Below are positions 42,364 to 53,400 of a stretch of DNA of 64,000 bases, in pieces (position 1 is the stretch's first letter; each line of letters opens with the position of its first letter). The stretch covers positions 35,327,931 through 35,391,930 of the forward strand of contig OZ022348.1 in assembly GCA_963989245.1 (NCBI GenBank), written 5' to 3'. A program made the translations under genes and the position numbers. The notes below the pieces were generated by a model. It saw nothing but the letters and a program-made list of their open reading frames with translations. It made no database searches and was not told the DNA's origin. The stretch is from Nansenia antarctica (lineage: Eukaryota > Chordata > Actinopteri > Argentiniformes > Microstomatidae).

Positions 42364-42753
42364 ATGAGAATCATGAGGTCGAAGGAACTGACTGAAGAGC
42401 TGAGAGACAGAATTGTGGCAAGGCACAGATCTGGCCATGGCTCCAAAAATAATTCTGTTGCACTTAAGGTTCGTAAGAGCACAGTGGCCTCCATAATCCT
42501 TAAATGGAAGAAGTTTGGGACGACGAGGACTCTTCCTCGAACTGGCCGTCCGGCCAAACTGAGCATCCGGGGGAGAAGAGCCTTGGTGAGAGAGGTAAAG
42601 AAGAACCCAAAGATCACTCTGGCTGAGCTCCAGAGATGCAGCGGGGAGATGGGACAAAGTTCTAGAAAGACAACCATCACTGCAGCCCTCCACCAGTCGG
42701 GGCTTTATGGCAGAGTGGCCGACGGAAGCCTCTCCTCAGTGCAAAACACATGA
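42364..42753 (+). pseudogene. Tc1 transposase, paired DNA-binding part
   Basis: 129-codon frame with KELTEELRDRIVARHRSGHG, STVASIILKWKKFGTTRTLP and GRPAKLSIRGRRALVREVKK: the two helix-turn-helix subdomains with the GRPAKL linker. A frame shift near 42735 (KTTI..HQSGLYGRVADGS) separates it from the catalytic part. Confidence 0.85.
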
Positions 42754-43382
42754 AAGCCTGCATCGAGTTTGCCAAAAAAACACATGAAGGACTCCCAGAC
42801 TGAGAAATACAATTCTCTCGTCTGATGAGACCAAAATCTAACTTTTTGGTCTTAATTCTAAGCGGTATGTGTGGAGAACACCTGGTACTGCTCATCACCT
42901 GCCTAATTTCATCCCTACAGTGAAGCATGGTGGTGGCAGCATCATGCTGTGGGGGTGTTTTTCAGCTGCAGGGACAGGACGACTGGTTGCAATTGAAGGA
43001 AAGAGCCAAGTACATTGATATCCTGGACAAAAACCTTTTCCAGAGTGTTCACAACCTCAAAATGGGCCGAAGGTTCACCTTCCAACAAGACAATGATCCT
43101 AAGCACACAGCTAAAATAACGAAGGAGTGGTTTCAGAACAACTCTGTGAATGTTCTTGAATGGCCGAGCCAGAGTCCTGACTTAAGTCCAATTGAGCATC
43201 TCTGGAGAGACCTGAAGATGGCTGTCCACAAACGTTCACCATCCAACCTGACAGAACTGGAGAGGATCTGCAAGGAGGAATGGCAAAAGATCCCCAAATC
43301 CAGGTGTGAAAAACTTGTTGGATCATTCCCAAGAAGACTCATGGCTGTATTGGCTCAAAAAGGTGCTTCTACTCAATACTGA
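42754..43382 (+). pseudogene. Tc1 transposase, DDE catalytic part
   Basis: At 42819-42840 SDETKI is followed directly by an in-frame TAA where a Glu codon is usual, so the first catalytic Asp is present but the frame is stopped. The remaining part (open frame 42927-43382) has MGRRFTFQQDNDPKHTAKIT with the second Asp and QSPDLSPIEHLWRDLKMAVH with the Glu 34 residues on (DD34E), and the usual C-terminal helix ending STQY. Confidence 0.85.
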
Positions 43383-43604
43383 GCAAAGGGTCTGAATACT
43401 TATGGCCATGTGATATTTCAGTGTTTATTTTGTAATAAACCTGCAAAAATGTCTATGTCTGTGTTTTTCTGACAATATTGGGTGCTGTGTGTGCATGAAC
43501 GAGGAAAGAAATGAAATTAATTGATTTTAGCAAATGGCTGCAATATGACAAAGGGTGAAAAATGGAAGGGGGTCTGAATACTTTCCGAACCCACTGTAGA
43601 CATA

Positions 43605-44680
43605 GGAAGGTGTGTGGCGTCTTCAGGCTTCATACAAGTAAAGGCAGCACCACTATCCACCATTAATTCTAATGGACGGTTGTTGAGATTTACCTAGACG
43701 GTAGGTTCGTCATCTTCTGGGCACTCCTATAGCCCCCCTAGGGGATTACCGTTCCTGTAGCAGGTGCAGGTGGCCAATAACCTCCTTCTTATCTCCCCCC
43801 ATGGTCATATGTCGTAATCCCATTACTTCCACTAGCTTGCTCTTGATGGTGGTAGGCAGCCCCTGTTGGATGTTCTCCCTTTTAATGGACTGCGTGGGTT
43901 GTCGTCCAGATCCTTTCCTGTGACGTTCCTCTACTGTAGGTGCACACGGGCCACAAATCCTCTTGGGTTTTCGGTTTCCCCTAGTGGCTCCACGATGCTA
44001 CTGTCCGGGTGTACGTGGGTGGGGTAGGTCTCTCTCAATGCCCTCCACAGATGGCCTCTGTTTGCTGCAAAGAATTCTGGATCATACATTTCTGTGCCAG
44101 CATATCTCTGGAGTCCTGCCTTCATCAGCATCTCCTGATCCTCCTCATCGCAGCCACGCCTGTAATATAATCTAGGAGCCTTTTCAGGTCTCCCATCGCT
44201 GCCTGTGTCCCGATGAGGGCCTCATCCACCTTCGACGTCCATGGGTGGCCACCTTCCTCCAGCACGGGTAGTTTCTCCCTGACATGTCAGAGTGGGTCCA
44301 TGGTCAATACTCCAACTTGTTTCCCCGGATCAGCACTGGGCAGTTCTTATATGACTTGGGCTTCCTTGATCATAGCTCATATGAGCTGCTGAGCCCCTCT
44401 TCTGCCTTCTGCCTCCTGTCTCGTAGGGGTGGCACCTACCTCTTCAGTGTAGCTTTGATGGTTCCCACTCAGAATGGTCACTGTGGTTCTCCTCTCTTCT
44501 CTCATACTGGCTCCTGTAGTGTCTCTCTTCCTCTCTCTCCCGGTCAACTCGGTCTCTGTACCCTCTCTCGTCGGAGCTTGTCTCTTCCTCCTCCTCATCA
44601 TCCCCACTAGTGCTGCTCTTCTCCGTCTCACCCCTCCGGTGTCTCCTTCCTCCGTTCTTTTCGGCTCTGGCTAGCATCTT
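43605..44680 (-). pseudogene. Endogenous retroelement gag/protease remnant
   Basis: Minus strand. A charged Glu/Arg-rich region (44677-44450), a capsid-like stretch (44131-43931: DPEFFAANRGHLWRALRETY) and, near 43670-43631, LELMVDSGAAFTCM, a retropepsin active site (D-S-G-A). Multiple stops and frame changes. Wording resembles fish endogenous-retrovirus/LTR-element gag, but I cannot assign a genus. The Tc1 element abuts it at 43597, and no RT is found beyond, so it is a fragment. Confidence 0.5.
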
Positions 44681-46196
44681 CCTGACTCGAGAGCTGTATC
44701 CCCTGTGGCCTCTGCCTTCATCACATGAATCCCGCCTGTCCGCTTCCCTGCCCCCCTCTGCACACTTTCCCTTCGACCCCCTCTCAGCAAAGGTTGTCTT
44801 CTTCGGGGCCCTGGCTCCTGGATCTGACCTTTGGTTGTAGTTCTATGACCGCCTCAGCCTTTCCAGTCTCAAACAGGCTATGGTTATCGTCATGTACAGA
44901 TTACTTTCCGGTCATATACAGGATGGGGGCTTGTGGGTACAGCCATGGAGGTGCATCTTTCTTCTCGTATGGTGGGGGACAGGTAACAGGAGATATGTGA
45001 CGCGATGTGGTGGAATGATCATGGAGGGGGCAAAGTCATTTTTCTGTTTTTTACATATGCTTAAACTACTGATTGTAGTTGTTTCAAATGATGTGTCATA
45101 CATAGAAATTGGGGAAAAATGTAAGACGACATGAGTATTTGAAACTTGTTAACCCTGAAAACTAAATCCTGAGAAAACGGCCTTCAAAGATTTTGGACTT
45201 TTTCACACCTTCACACAGGCAGGTAATGGGTGGTAACAATAGCTGGTTAACCCCACCCCCAACCACTCCCCCTCTAGATTGACAGCTATCAGCTGTCAAT
45301 ACCTGTCAGTGTTAGTCACTGGGTCAGACAGCTATAGTTATACAGCTATAACATTATTACCTAGCAAGGTATTACCTAAGCTAATTACCCAGCTTATTAT
45401 TATTTATGGTTGTTGTAACTGTTATTGTTACTGTCTTTTAATGATACAAAAAAGTCTACAATCAGAATCAGAATTTATTTTACAGTACACAAGAATAAAA
45501 ATATTTCGCTTTGGTTCTTCAGCAAGGTACATAGTCACAATAATAAGTAATAAAGTGATAAGTATATGTGATGGTAGTCGCACTACAGCAGAACAATAGT
45601 GCGACAAGCTGTGCAAAGTACAATCAGTGTGCAAACATTAGTGTTAGTCACTGGGTCAGATAGACTTTTCAAAGAGAAGTTTACAGTACTTAGCTAGCTA
45701 TTGCTAACATTATCACCTAGCAATGTTATTACTGTAGCTAATTAGCCAGCTTATTATTATGGAGGCATTAAGAGTAATTTGCTGATGTCTTGTGCTGGAA
45801 ATAGTGTAGTGCTCAGTAGTCAATGTCCAGCCTTATAGTTCAGTTTCAAGTTTCAAGTACAAGTATAGTTGGAACTGAGGGCAACAACTGAGAACATACT
45901 TACTATACACAGGTAAGCATGCAAGGTCTGTGAATTGACTATCAATAGATAATAAATCATGACACAGTTCAAAATGCTGTATCTATGCCCAACTGTTCTT
46001 GTTATTCAACAAAATATTGCCAGTGAGTTGTTGAGCTGCTGTGTCTGGTGGGGTGGGGGGCATCAAAGCTGCAACAGAAGGAAGATAGTACATTAAAATA
46101 TTGCCTACAGTTACTGGTACTCCATATTCATAAAATACTACCATACCATGTTCATAAAATAGCTAGCCTATTACATGACAATGATAATTACCTAAA
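44681..46196. repeat. Spacer with LINE-tail fragment and flanking duplication
   Basis: 45215-45285 resembles 35800-35870 (ACAGGCAGGTAATGG, CACTCCCCC), a piece of the L2 5' region. 45455-45640 reads on the minus strand like a CR1/Rex-type 3' UTR (ATTCTGATTCTGATTGTAG end). Related sequences flank it: GTTAGTCACTGGGTCAGA at 45312 and 45643, followed by similar TATTACCTAGC and CAGCTTATTATTAT wording, a ~120-bp duplication. No gene. Confidence 0.5.
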
Positions 46197-46204
46197 GTGC
46201 TCAG

Positions 46205-47293
46205 CAGAGGCGGATTTAGGATTGTAGGAGATCCGGGGCTTAGCCCAGAGGGAGAATATAATGTGCGCACGGAGCGCGCCGAAAAAATTTGCCTTCAACC
46301 TTCAACTTACCACCACCTTAAAGCGGACAAAAGGCTGTATTACAAAATAGACAGTAAACACACACACACACACACACACGTCAGTCACCATCATTTATAT
46401 TTGTATAGAATTACAGAATTGATGGGCTGAGGCTAGTTATGTTACAGTATGTATATCAGGGCAGACTCTGGGCTCACCACTTATATTGTATTGATTGTCT
46501 TGTCCTGTGTTATATGACGATATATTACATGTATTGTTGGCCTGTGTATAGTACTGTGAAATCAAATCCCCCCTGGGACATTAAACAAACTTAGTTAGTT
46601 AGCGTTACATCTTAGGATAGATTTGAGTCATGTTCTGTATACATACATACTACCATAAGGGCATACTTAATGTGGTTACTTCATGTTTACTAGCTGTAAC
46701 ATTAACGTTACATCATTCTTTTTCACTTGTTACTCAGTCAACCAGAGTGCAGATATCAAAGACTATCAGCCTGTTATTCACTTTATTTGTATAAGTATTA
46801 TCCTTTGTTTGATTTCTTACCATGTACCGTAACAGTACCTTGCTATGTTTCATTTTCATTATAAACATAACGTTATGTTATGATAGCCAGCTAGCATTAG
46901 CAAACCGGAAAAGTAGTGTCAGTGAGTCAGTCACCTTTCTAATAAGATTCACAAACCTGAAACATCATCTATGTCATCACTGCTGGTGATGTCATTGTTG
47001 TCAGCTGCTGATACTGCTGCTGCAACAGTTCTTGGCGCTTGTTTTGTTGAAAAAAACTTTGGGATATCCATGCTTACAAAGTCAGGCACTGATTGAGATC
47101 ACGTCTTCTTCAGGGCAGGGCAGGCTACGCAGTACGCAGGCTAATGTCGCGCAGCTGCTGCCTCTCTGTTGGACTCCGGTACTGCACGTTACTCACGAGT
47201 TGTTTTTTTTTTTTTTTTAAGTAAAACATTCGGGGCTTTTCAGAAAACATCCGGGGCTTGAGCCCAAGTAGCCACCCCCTAGCGCCGCCCCTG
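46205..47293. mobile_element. hAT-type non-autonomous element
   Basis: Ends CAGAGGCGGATTTAGG and, reversed, CAGGGGCGGCGCTAGG with the exact 8-bp direct repeat GTGCTCAG at 46197-46204 and 47294-47301. 1089 bp, no transposase. GGGGCTT-type wording near each end. A CA tract at 46361-46379 lies inside. Confidence 0.85.
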
Positions 47294-47301
47294 GTGCTCA
47301 G

Positions 47302-48970
47302 AGTAGTGTGTTTGGCGTTAGCCAACTAGCGGCTAGCTCGTTCATAACAAAGAAAGGAACACATGTTTTTAAACTTTTAACATTTCTGTAATCTATTACA
47401 CTTCACATGTTACAGTATTCCAGTATTACACACTGAACATGAGTCTTACACACAACCTTTACAACGTAGACATACTAACCGTACTTACAACGTAGACAGA
47501 ATACCGAGCTACAACAATGCTGCTAGCATGCTAATAGACAAAGGTTCAGCTTGCAGACTGAACTGGTTTCAGTTAGTTGCTAGTGGGTAATAATAAAGAC
47601 ATGTCTAAATACACGAACACACTGGTTTCAACTAGTAACTAACAACTAACTTAACTAACAAATTCGCTATGTACATAAAATAGAAGATCTTACCTTACGA
47701 GTCTTAGTGCAGTGAACAAACAAGCACGAGTGCTTCTCGTAGCCAAATCGACTGACCAATGAGAAAAAACCTAGAAACAGTTTATCCACTCCCACGAGGG
47801 AGGATTTCCCGGGAGAAATCAGGCTAAAAATAAGCTTATTTTGTTGATTAAGTACACGTATTTAACTATCGTAAAACTGCTCGAAAAAATAACGAGTGGG
47901 TAGTTCAAAAAAAAAAATTTAAGAAAAAGAAAAAGTTTGAACGCTTTTTTCAAGCCTTTCCCGTTTGCGCCTCCATAGCAAAGCGATGACGTCATGTCAC
48001 ATGTGTGAGAACAGATAATTTAGTTTTTCCTCCGTCGTCAATGTGTTAATTCTGCCCAGACAATCTGACTGTCTAGTGACTCTTGTGAATTCAGTCTCAA
48101 AGGTAATGAATGTATCAATTACATTTTTTGTATCAGGCATATTATTTGTGTGTGTGTGTTTATAGGAATGAGAAGGAGGGTGAGAAGGGGGGTTAAATGA
48201 GAAATCCATCCTTTCTGTTGCTGGCCTAGCAAACTCAATGAGGGGGGTGCTCTGCACGAGTCACTCACCTGGTGTCCGAAGGGGATGAATGGCAGCTCCC
48301 GATTCCCAGACAAACTGTTATTAATATTCTTCTGTCTGGCTCGCCACTTAATGTAGGACATTTACTTCGGTTGAAATAGATCACGAGTAAAACTTCAGAG
48401 TTACAGACTATTTATTTAAACAAAGCTTACATACAGCTTTACAGCATTTCTCTCTGATGTAATATAGAGGGCTCTGGTCAATGGGTTGCCGGGTGAAAAG
48501 AGAAAGAGATTTCTTCAGCTCTCATATTTTATACCTCCAATGACATGCTAATACAAGTCTATGACAAGGCACCTATACAGTCCTATCACCTTACAAAAGG
48601 ACAGCAAAGGTGTGAAAAGGGGGATAGGTATCACTCAGGTCAAAGGGCAGGGGGCAGGTCACAGGAAGGGAGGCCATCTTTGACCAAGTGCTAGGACAAA
48701 GAAATGAGAGGGGTGGAGTGGGGGCAGGTGGCCTGTCCTCCCTAGGCCTGAGCAGACAGTCATAAACCCCCCTTCTAGGAATGGGACAATCAATAAGACA
48801 GGTATCTACAGGTTCTATACAAAGGTCTATGTGTATGTGTTTGAAAATATACCACAGTACTACATAAGAAAAACAAATCTATGCTAGGACCAGGGGCCAT
48901 TGGCCGTCACAAAGAAGAAGAAAGTACTTTTTATTTTATTTTATTCTTTTATTTATTTTTTTATTTACAG
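47302..48970. other. Spacer, no gene recognised
   Basis: AT-rich with scattered TAGCTAGC wording. Minus frames at 47997-48361 are short and unconvincing. Confidence 0.4.
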
Positions 48971-49281
48971 CAGAGAAACTGTACAGGGGCTACATTTTGA
49001 GGGACAGTCAAGATGTAGCCTGAAGAGATGGGTCTTCAGTTTACAGTGGAAGATTGGTAGTGACTCTGCAGTCCTGACAGCAGTGGGAAGCTCGTTCCAC
49101 CAGCAGGGCACCAGGACAGTAAAAATGTGTGAGCGAGTAGTGTGACTGCTGCATCCACGTAGAGGCGGCGGTGCCAGGCGGCCCAAGTGGAGGAGCAGAG
49201 TGAACGGGCAGGGGCTTGGGGGCTGACCGTTGCAAGTAGAGAGTGGCTGTTCCCTTTGCTGGTAGGCGGTAGGCGAGCACT

Positions 49282-49318
<37 letters not shown>
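48971..49318. repeat. Dispersed fish repeat and (TG)n tract
   Basis: GGTCTTCAGTTTACAGTGGA, GAAGCTCGTTCCACCAGCAG and GGCACCAGGACAGTAAAAAT are the wording of a very common fish interspersed sequence whose class I cannot name. A (TG)n tract follows at 49285-49318. Confidence 0.5.
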
Positions 49319-49320
<2 letters not shown>

Positions 49321-49503
49321 CCTTATACTATAGGTGGCCAGAAAACAAAGAGAATGAAAGAGAGTTGTAGCAATAGGCCAAGCAGACATAATTTTATCAG
49401 TTACAATCAAATGACACCCAAAGCGTCACTACTTCAAAGAGAGAATTCACAATAGCCATTTGGCCCATCAGGGAAAGGGATCTCAACAAGGGGGGCAGAT
49501 TTG

Positions 49504-49540
<37 letters not shown>

Positions 49541-49642
49541 TGTGCACGTGTGTGCGCATGTGTGCCTGTGTGTGTGTGCGTGTGTGCGCATGTATGTGTG
49601 TGTGTGTGTGTGTGTGTGCCTCATGCACGCACTCTACGTCCT
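49319..49642. repeat. 3'-flank of STEAP4-like gene with TG/CA tracts
   Basis: (TG)n with variants (GTGCG, CATG) at 49506-49619, immediately downstream of the stop codon on the minus strand. No other feature. Confidence 0.7.
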
Positions 49643-49951
49643 TCACAGTAACAGAGGCCTGGTGCTCTTGCCCCCCCCCCCTCCCGATTCCCCCCTCTCC
49701 CCTCCTGACTCCCCCCTCTCCCCGCCCGGCTCCCTCCTCTCCCAGCCCTGCCGTATGCGGGTGAGCGTGCGGTCCACACAGGGGCTGATGATCAGCAGCT
49801 TCAGCAGCAGCACCACAGTGGGCAGGACCAGACACAGCATGTAGCCTGGGGGGGTGTACCACTTGTAGGTGGAGACACGGAGGAAGCGGTCCCAGCCGTA
49901 CAGGTAGGTGTGGCCGGTACACAACAGCAGGGTCAGGTGACCCAGCTTGGA
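49643..49951 (-). CDS. steap4: STEAP4-like metalloreductase, last exon
   Basis: After acceptor CCTGTTTCAG (49953-49960) the frame reads SKLGHLTLLLCTGHTYLYGW, YTPPGYMLCLVLPTVVLLLK and PCVDRTLTRIRQGWER, the last two membrane helices and C-terminus of STEAP ferric/cupric reductases. CVDxTLTRIRQGWER is closest to STEAP4 among the family as I recall it. The histidine in CTGHTY is a heme ligand in STEAP proteins. The usual end soon after WER is replaced by a ~25-residue Gly/Glu/Arg tail (GGERGESGGERGES) encoded by a GC-rich repeat, ending at TGA 49645-49643. The protein transfers electrons from NADPH via FAD and heme to reduce iron or copper at membranes. Confidence 0.85.
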   Translation of the reverse strand, partial: SKLGHLTLLLCTGHTYLYGWDRFLRVSTYKWYTPPGYMLCLVLPTVVLLLKLLIISPCVDRTLTRIRQGWERREPGGERGESGGERGESGGGGGKSTRPLLL

Positions 49952-49993
49952 CTGAAACAGGAGGAGACAGGGAGAGACGGGTTTGAGGAATGA

Positions 49994-49996
<3 letters not shown>

Positions 49997-50026
<30 letters not shown>

Positions 50027-50132
50027 ACACAGACATAATTGCTGTTTAATATATTCAATGAGCAGGCTATGTGACAGACTGACCTTTCCAGAGATGAGCC
50101 TTTGACCTAAATTAACAGACCATCTCCACACA

Positions 50133-50224
<92 letters not shown>

Positions 50225-50276
50225 CACGCACACACACACACACACGCACACACACACACACACACACAGACACGGC
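49997..50276. repeat. (CA)n microsatellites in intron
   Basis: Tracts at 49997-50022 and 50139-50276 (with AACTCACG and ACGC interruptions). Confidence 0.95.
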
Positions 50277-50454
50277 TCCTGGCCTGAGTTAATGTATGCC
50301 TCCTAAATTATATCTGATGAATAACTTAACATTTAAAGTACGGCACTAATTTGAGGAGCAAGGGGAGTGGATGAATGGATTTGAAAATGAGCTCGATATG
50401 ACCCAGTTCCATTTCTGAATGAGTGTGTGAGGGTGGATGAAAACTCCAGAGGGT

Positions 50455-53400
50455 GAAGCAGAGCAGAGCAGAGCAGAGTAGAATAGAGCAGAGCAGAGTA
50501 GAGCAGAGTAGAGCAGAGCAGAGTAGAATAGAGCAGAGCAGAGCAGACCAGAGCAGAGTAGAGCAGAGTAGAGCAGAGTAGAGTAGAATAGAGCAGAGCA
50601 GAGTAGAGCAGAGTAGAATAGAGTAGAGCAGAGCAGAGTAGAGCAGAGTAGAGTAGAGCAGAGTAGAGTAGAGTAGAGTAGAGCAGAGCAGAGTAGAGTA
50701 GAGTAGAGTAGAGCAGAGCAGAGCAGAGTAGAGCAGAGCAGAGCAGAGTAGAATAGAGCAGAGTAGAGCAGAGCAGAGTAGAGCAGAGTAGAGTAGAGTA
50801 GAATAGAGTAGAGTAGAGAAGAATAGAGTAGAGTAGAATAGAGCAGAGCAGAGCAGAGTAGAGTAGAGCAGAGCAGAGTAGAGTAGAGTATAATAGAGTA
50901 GACTAGAATAGAGTAGAGTAGAGTAGAGTATAATAGAGTAGAGTAGAGTAGAGTAGAGTAGAGCAGAGTAGAGTAGAGTAGAGCAGAGCAGAGTAGAGCA
51001 GAGTAGAGTAGAGTAGAGTAGAATAGAGCAGAGTAGAGCAGAGCAGAGTAGAGTAGAGTATAATAGAGTAGAGTAGAGTAGAGTAGAGTAGAGCAGAGTA
51101 GAGTAGAGTAGAGTAGAGCAGAGTAGAGTAGAATAGAGTACAGTAGAGTAGAGTAGAGTAGAGTAGAGCAGAGTAGAGTAGAGTAGAGTAGAGTAGAGCA
51201 GAGTAGAGCAGAGTAGAGTAGAGCAGAGTAGAGTAGAGTAGAGTAGAGTAGAGCAGAGTAGAGTAGAGTAGAGCAGAGCAGAGCAGAGCAGAGTAGAGCA
51301 GAGTAGAGTAGAGCAGAGCAGAGCAGAGTAGAGCAGAGTAGAGTAGAGTAGAATAGAGTAGAGAAGAGCAGAGTAGAGCAGAGTAGAGTAGAGCAGAGCA
51401 GAGTAGAGTAGAGTAGAGCAGAGCAGAGCAGAGTAGAGCAGAGTAGAGTAGAGAAGAGCAGAGCAGAGTAGAGCAGAGTAGAGTAGAGTAGAGTAGAGTA
51501 AAGTAGAGTAGAGCAGAGTAGAGCAGAGCACAGTGGAGTAGAGTACAGTAGAGTAGAGTACACTAGAGTAGAGTAGAGCAGAGTAGAGAAGAGCAGAGTA
51601 GAGTAGAGTAGAGCAGAGCAGAGCAGAGCAGAGCAGAGTAGAGCAGAGTAGAGTAGAGTAGAGTAGAGTAGAGCTGAGCAGAGCAGAGTAGAGTAGAGCA
51701 GAGTAGAGCAGAGCAGAGTAGAGTAGAGTAGAGCAGAGTAGAGCAGAGTAGAGTAGAGCAGAGTAGAGCAGAGCAGAGTAGAGTAGAGCAGAGTAGAATA
51801 GAGTAGAGTAGAGTAGGGTAGAGCAGAGCAGAGTAGAGTAGAGTAGAGCAGAGCAGAGTAGAGCAGAGCAGAGCAGAGCAGAGTACAGCAGAGCAGAGCA
51901 GAGTAGAGCAGAGTAGAGCAGAGTAGAGTAGAGTAGAGTAGAGTAGAGCAGAGTAGAATAGAGTAGAGTAGAGTAGAATAGAGCAGAGCAGAGTAGAGCA
52001 GAGCAGAGTAGAGTAGAGTATAATAGAGTAGAGTAGAATAGAGTAGAGTAGAGTAGAATAGAGCAGAGCAGAGTAGAGCAGAGCAGAGTAGAGTAGAGTA
52101 TAATAGAGTAGAGTAGAATAGAGTAGAGTAGAGTAGAATAGAGCAGAGCAGAGTAGAGCAGAGCAGAGTAGAGTAGAGTATAATAGAGTAGAGTAGAGTA
52201 GAGTAGAGCAGAGTAGAGTAGAATAGAGCAGAGCAGAGTAGAGCAGAGCAGAGTAGAGTAGAGCAGAGTAGAGTAGAGTAGAGTAGAGCAGAGTAGAGCA
52301 GAGTAGAGCAGAGTAGAGTAGAGTAGAGCAGAGCAGAGTAGAGCAGAGTAGAGTAGAGCAGAGCAGAGCAGAGCAGAGCAGAGTAGAGTAGAGTAGAATA
52401 GAGTAGAGAAGAGCAGAGTAGAGCAGAGTAGAGTAGAGCAGAGCAGAGTAGAGTAGAGTAGAGCAGAGCAGAGCAGAGTAGAGCAGAGTAGAGTAGAGAA
52501 GAGCAGAGCAGAGTAGAGCAGAGTAGAGTAGAGTAGAGTAGAGTAAAGTAGAGTAGAGCAGAGTAGAGCAGAGCACAGTGGAGTAGAGTACAGTAGAGTA
52601 GAGTACACTAGAGTAGAGTAGAGCAGAGTAGAGCAGAGTAGAGCAGAGTAGAGTAGAGTAGAGCAGAGCAGAGTAGAGCAGAGTAGAGTAGAGCAGAGTA
52701 GAGCAGAGTAGAGCAGAGTAGAGTAGAGTAGAGCAGAGCAGAGTAGAGCAGAGTAGAGTAGAGCAGAGCAGAGTAGAGTAGAGCAGAGTAGAGTAGAGTA
52801 GAATAGAGTAGAGAAGAGCAGAGTAGAGCAGAGTAGAGTAGAGCAGAGCAGAGTAGAGTAGAGTAGAGCAGAGCAGAGCAGAGTAGAGCAGAGTAGAGTA
52901 GAGAAGAGCAGAGCAGAGTAGAGCAGAGTAGAGTAGAGTAGAGTAGAGTAAAGTAGAGTAGAGCAGAGTAGAGCAGAGCACAGTGGAGTAGAGTACAGTA
53001 GAGTAGAGTACACTAGAGTAGAGTAGAGCAGAGTAGAGAAGAGCAGAGTAGAGTAGAGTAGAGCAGAGCAGAGCAGAGCAGAGTAGAGCAGAGTAGAGTA
53101 GAGTAGAGTAGAGTAGAGCTGAGCAGAGCAGAGTAGAGTAGAGCAGAGTAGAGCAGAGCAGAGTAGAGTAGAGTAGAGCAGAGTAGAGCAGAGTAGAGTA
53201 GAGCAGAGTAGAGCAGAGCAGAGTAGAGTAGAGCAGAGTAGAATAGAGTAGAGTAGAGTAGGGTAGAGCAGAGCAGAGTAGAGTAGAGTAGAGCAGAGCA
53301 GAGTAGAGCAGAGCAGAGCAGAGCAGAGTACAGCAGAGCAGAGCAGAGTAGAGCAGAGTAGAGCAGAGTAGAGTAGAGTAGAGTAGAGTAGAGCAGAGTA

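Larger units (their letters stand above)
41983..43596 (+). mobile_element. Tc1-like DNA transposon, inactive
   Basis: Inverted ends CAGTGGGTTCGGAAAGTATT with TA on each side (41981-41982 and 43597-43598). The ~200-bp terminal repeats carry an inner direct repeat (AAGTATTCAGACCC at 42171, matching the outer copy near 41994), the IR/DR layout known for fish Tc1 elements. The transposase inside is broken. Confidence 0.92.
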
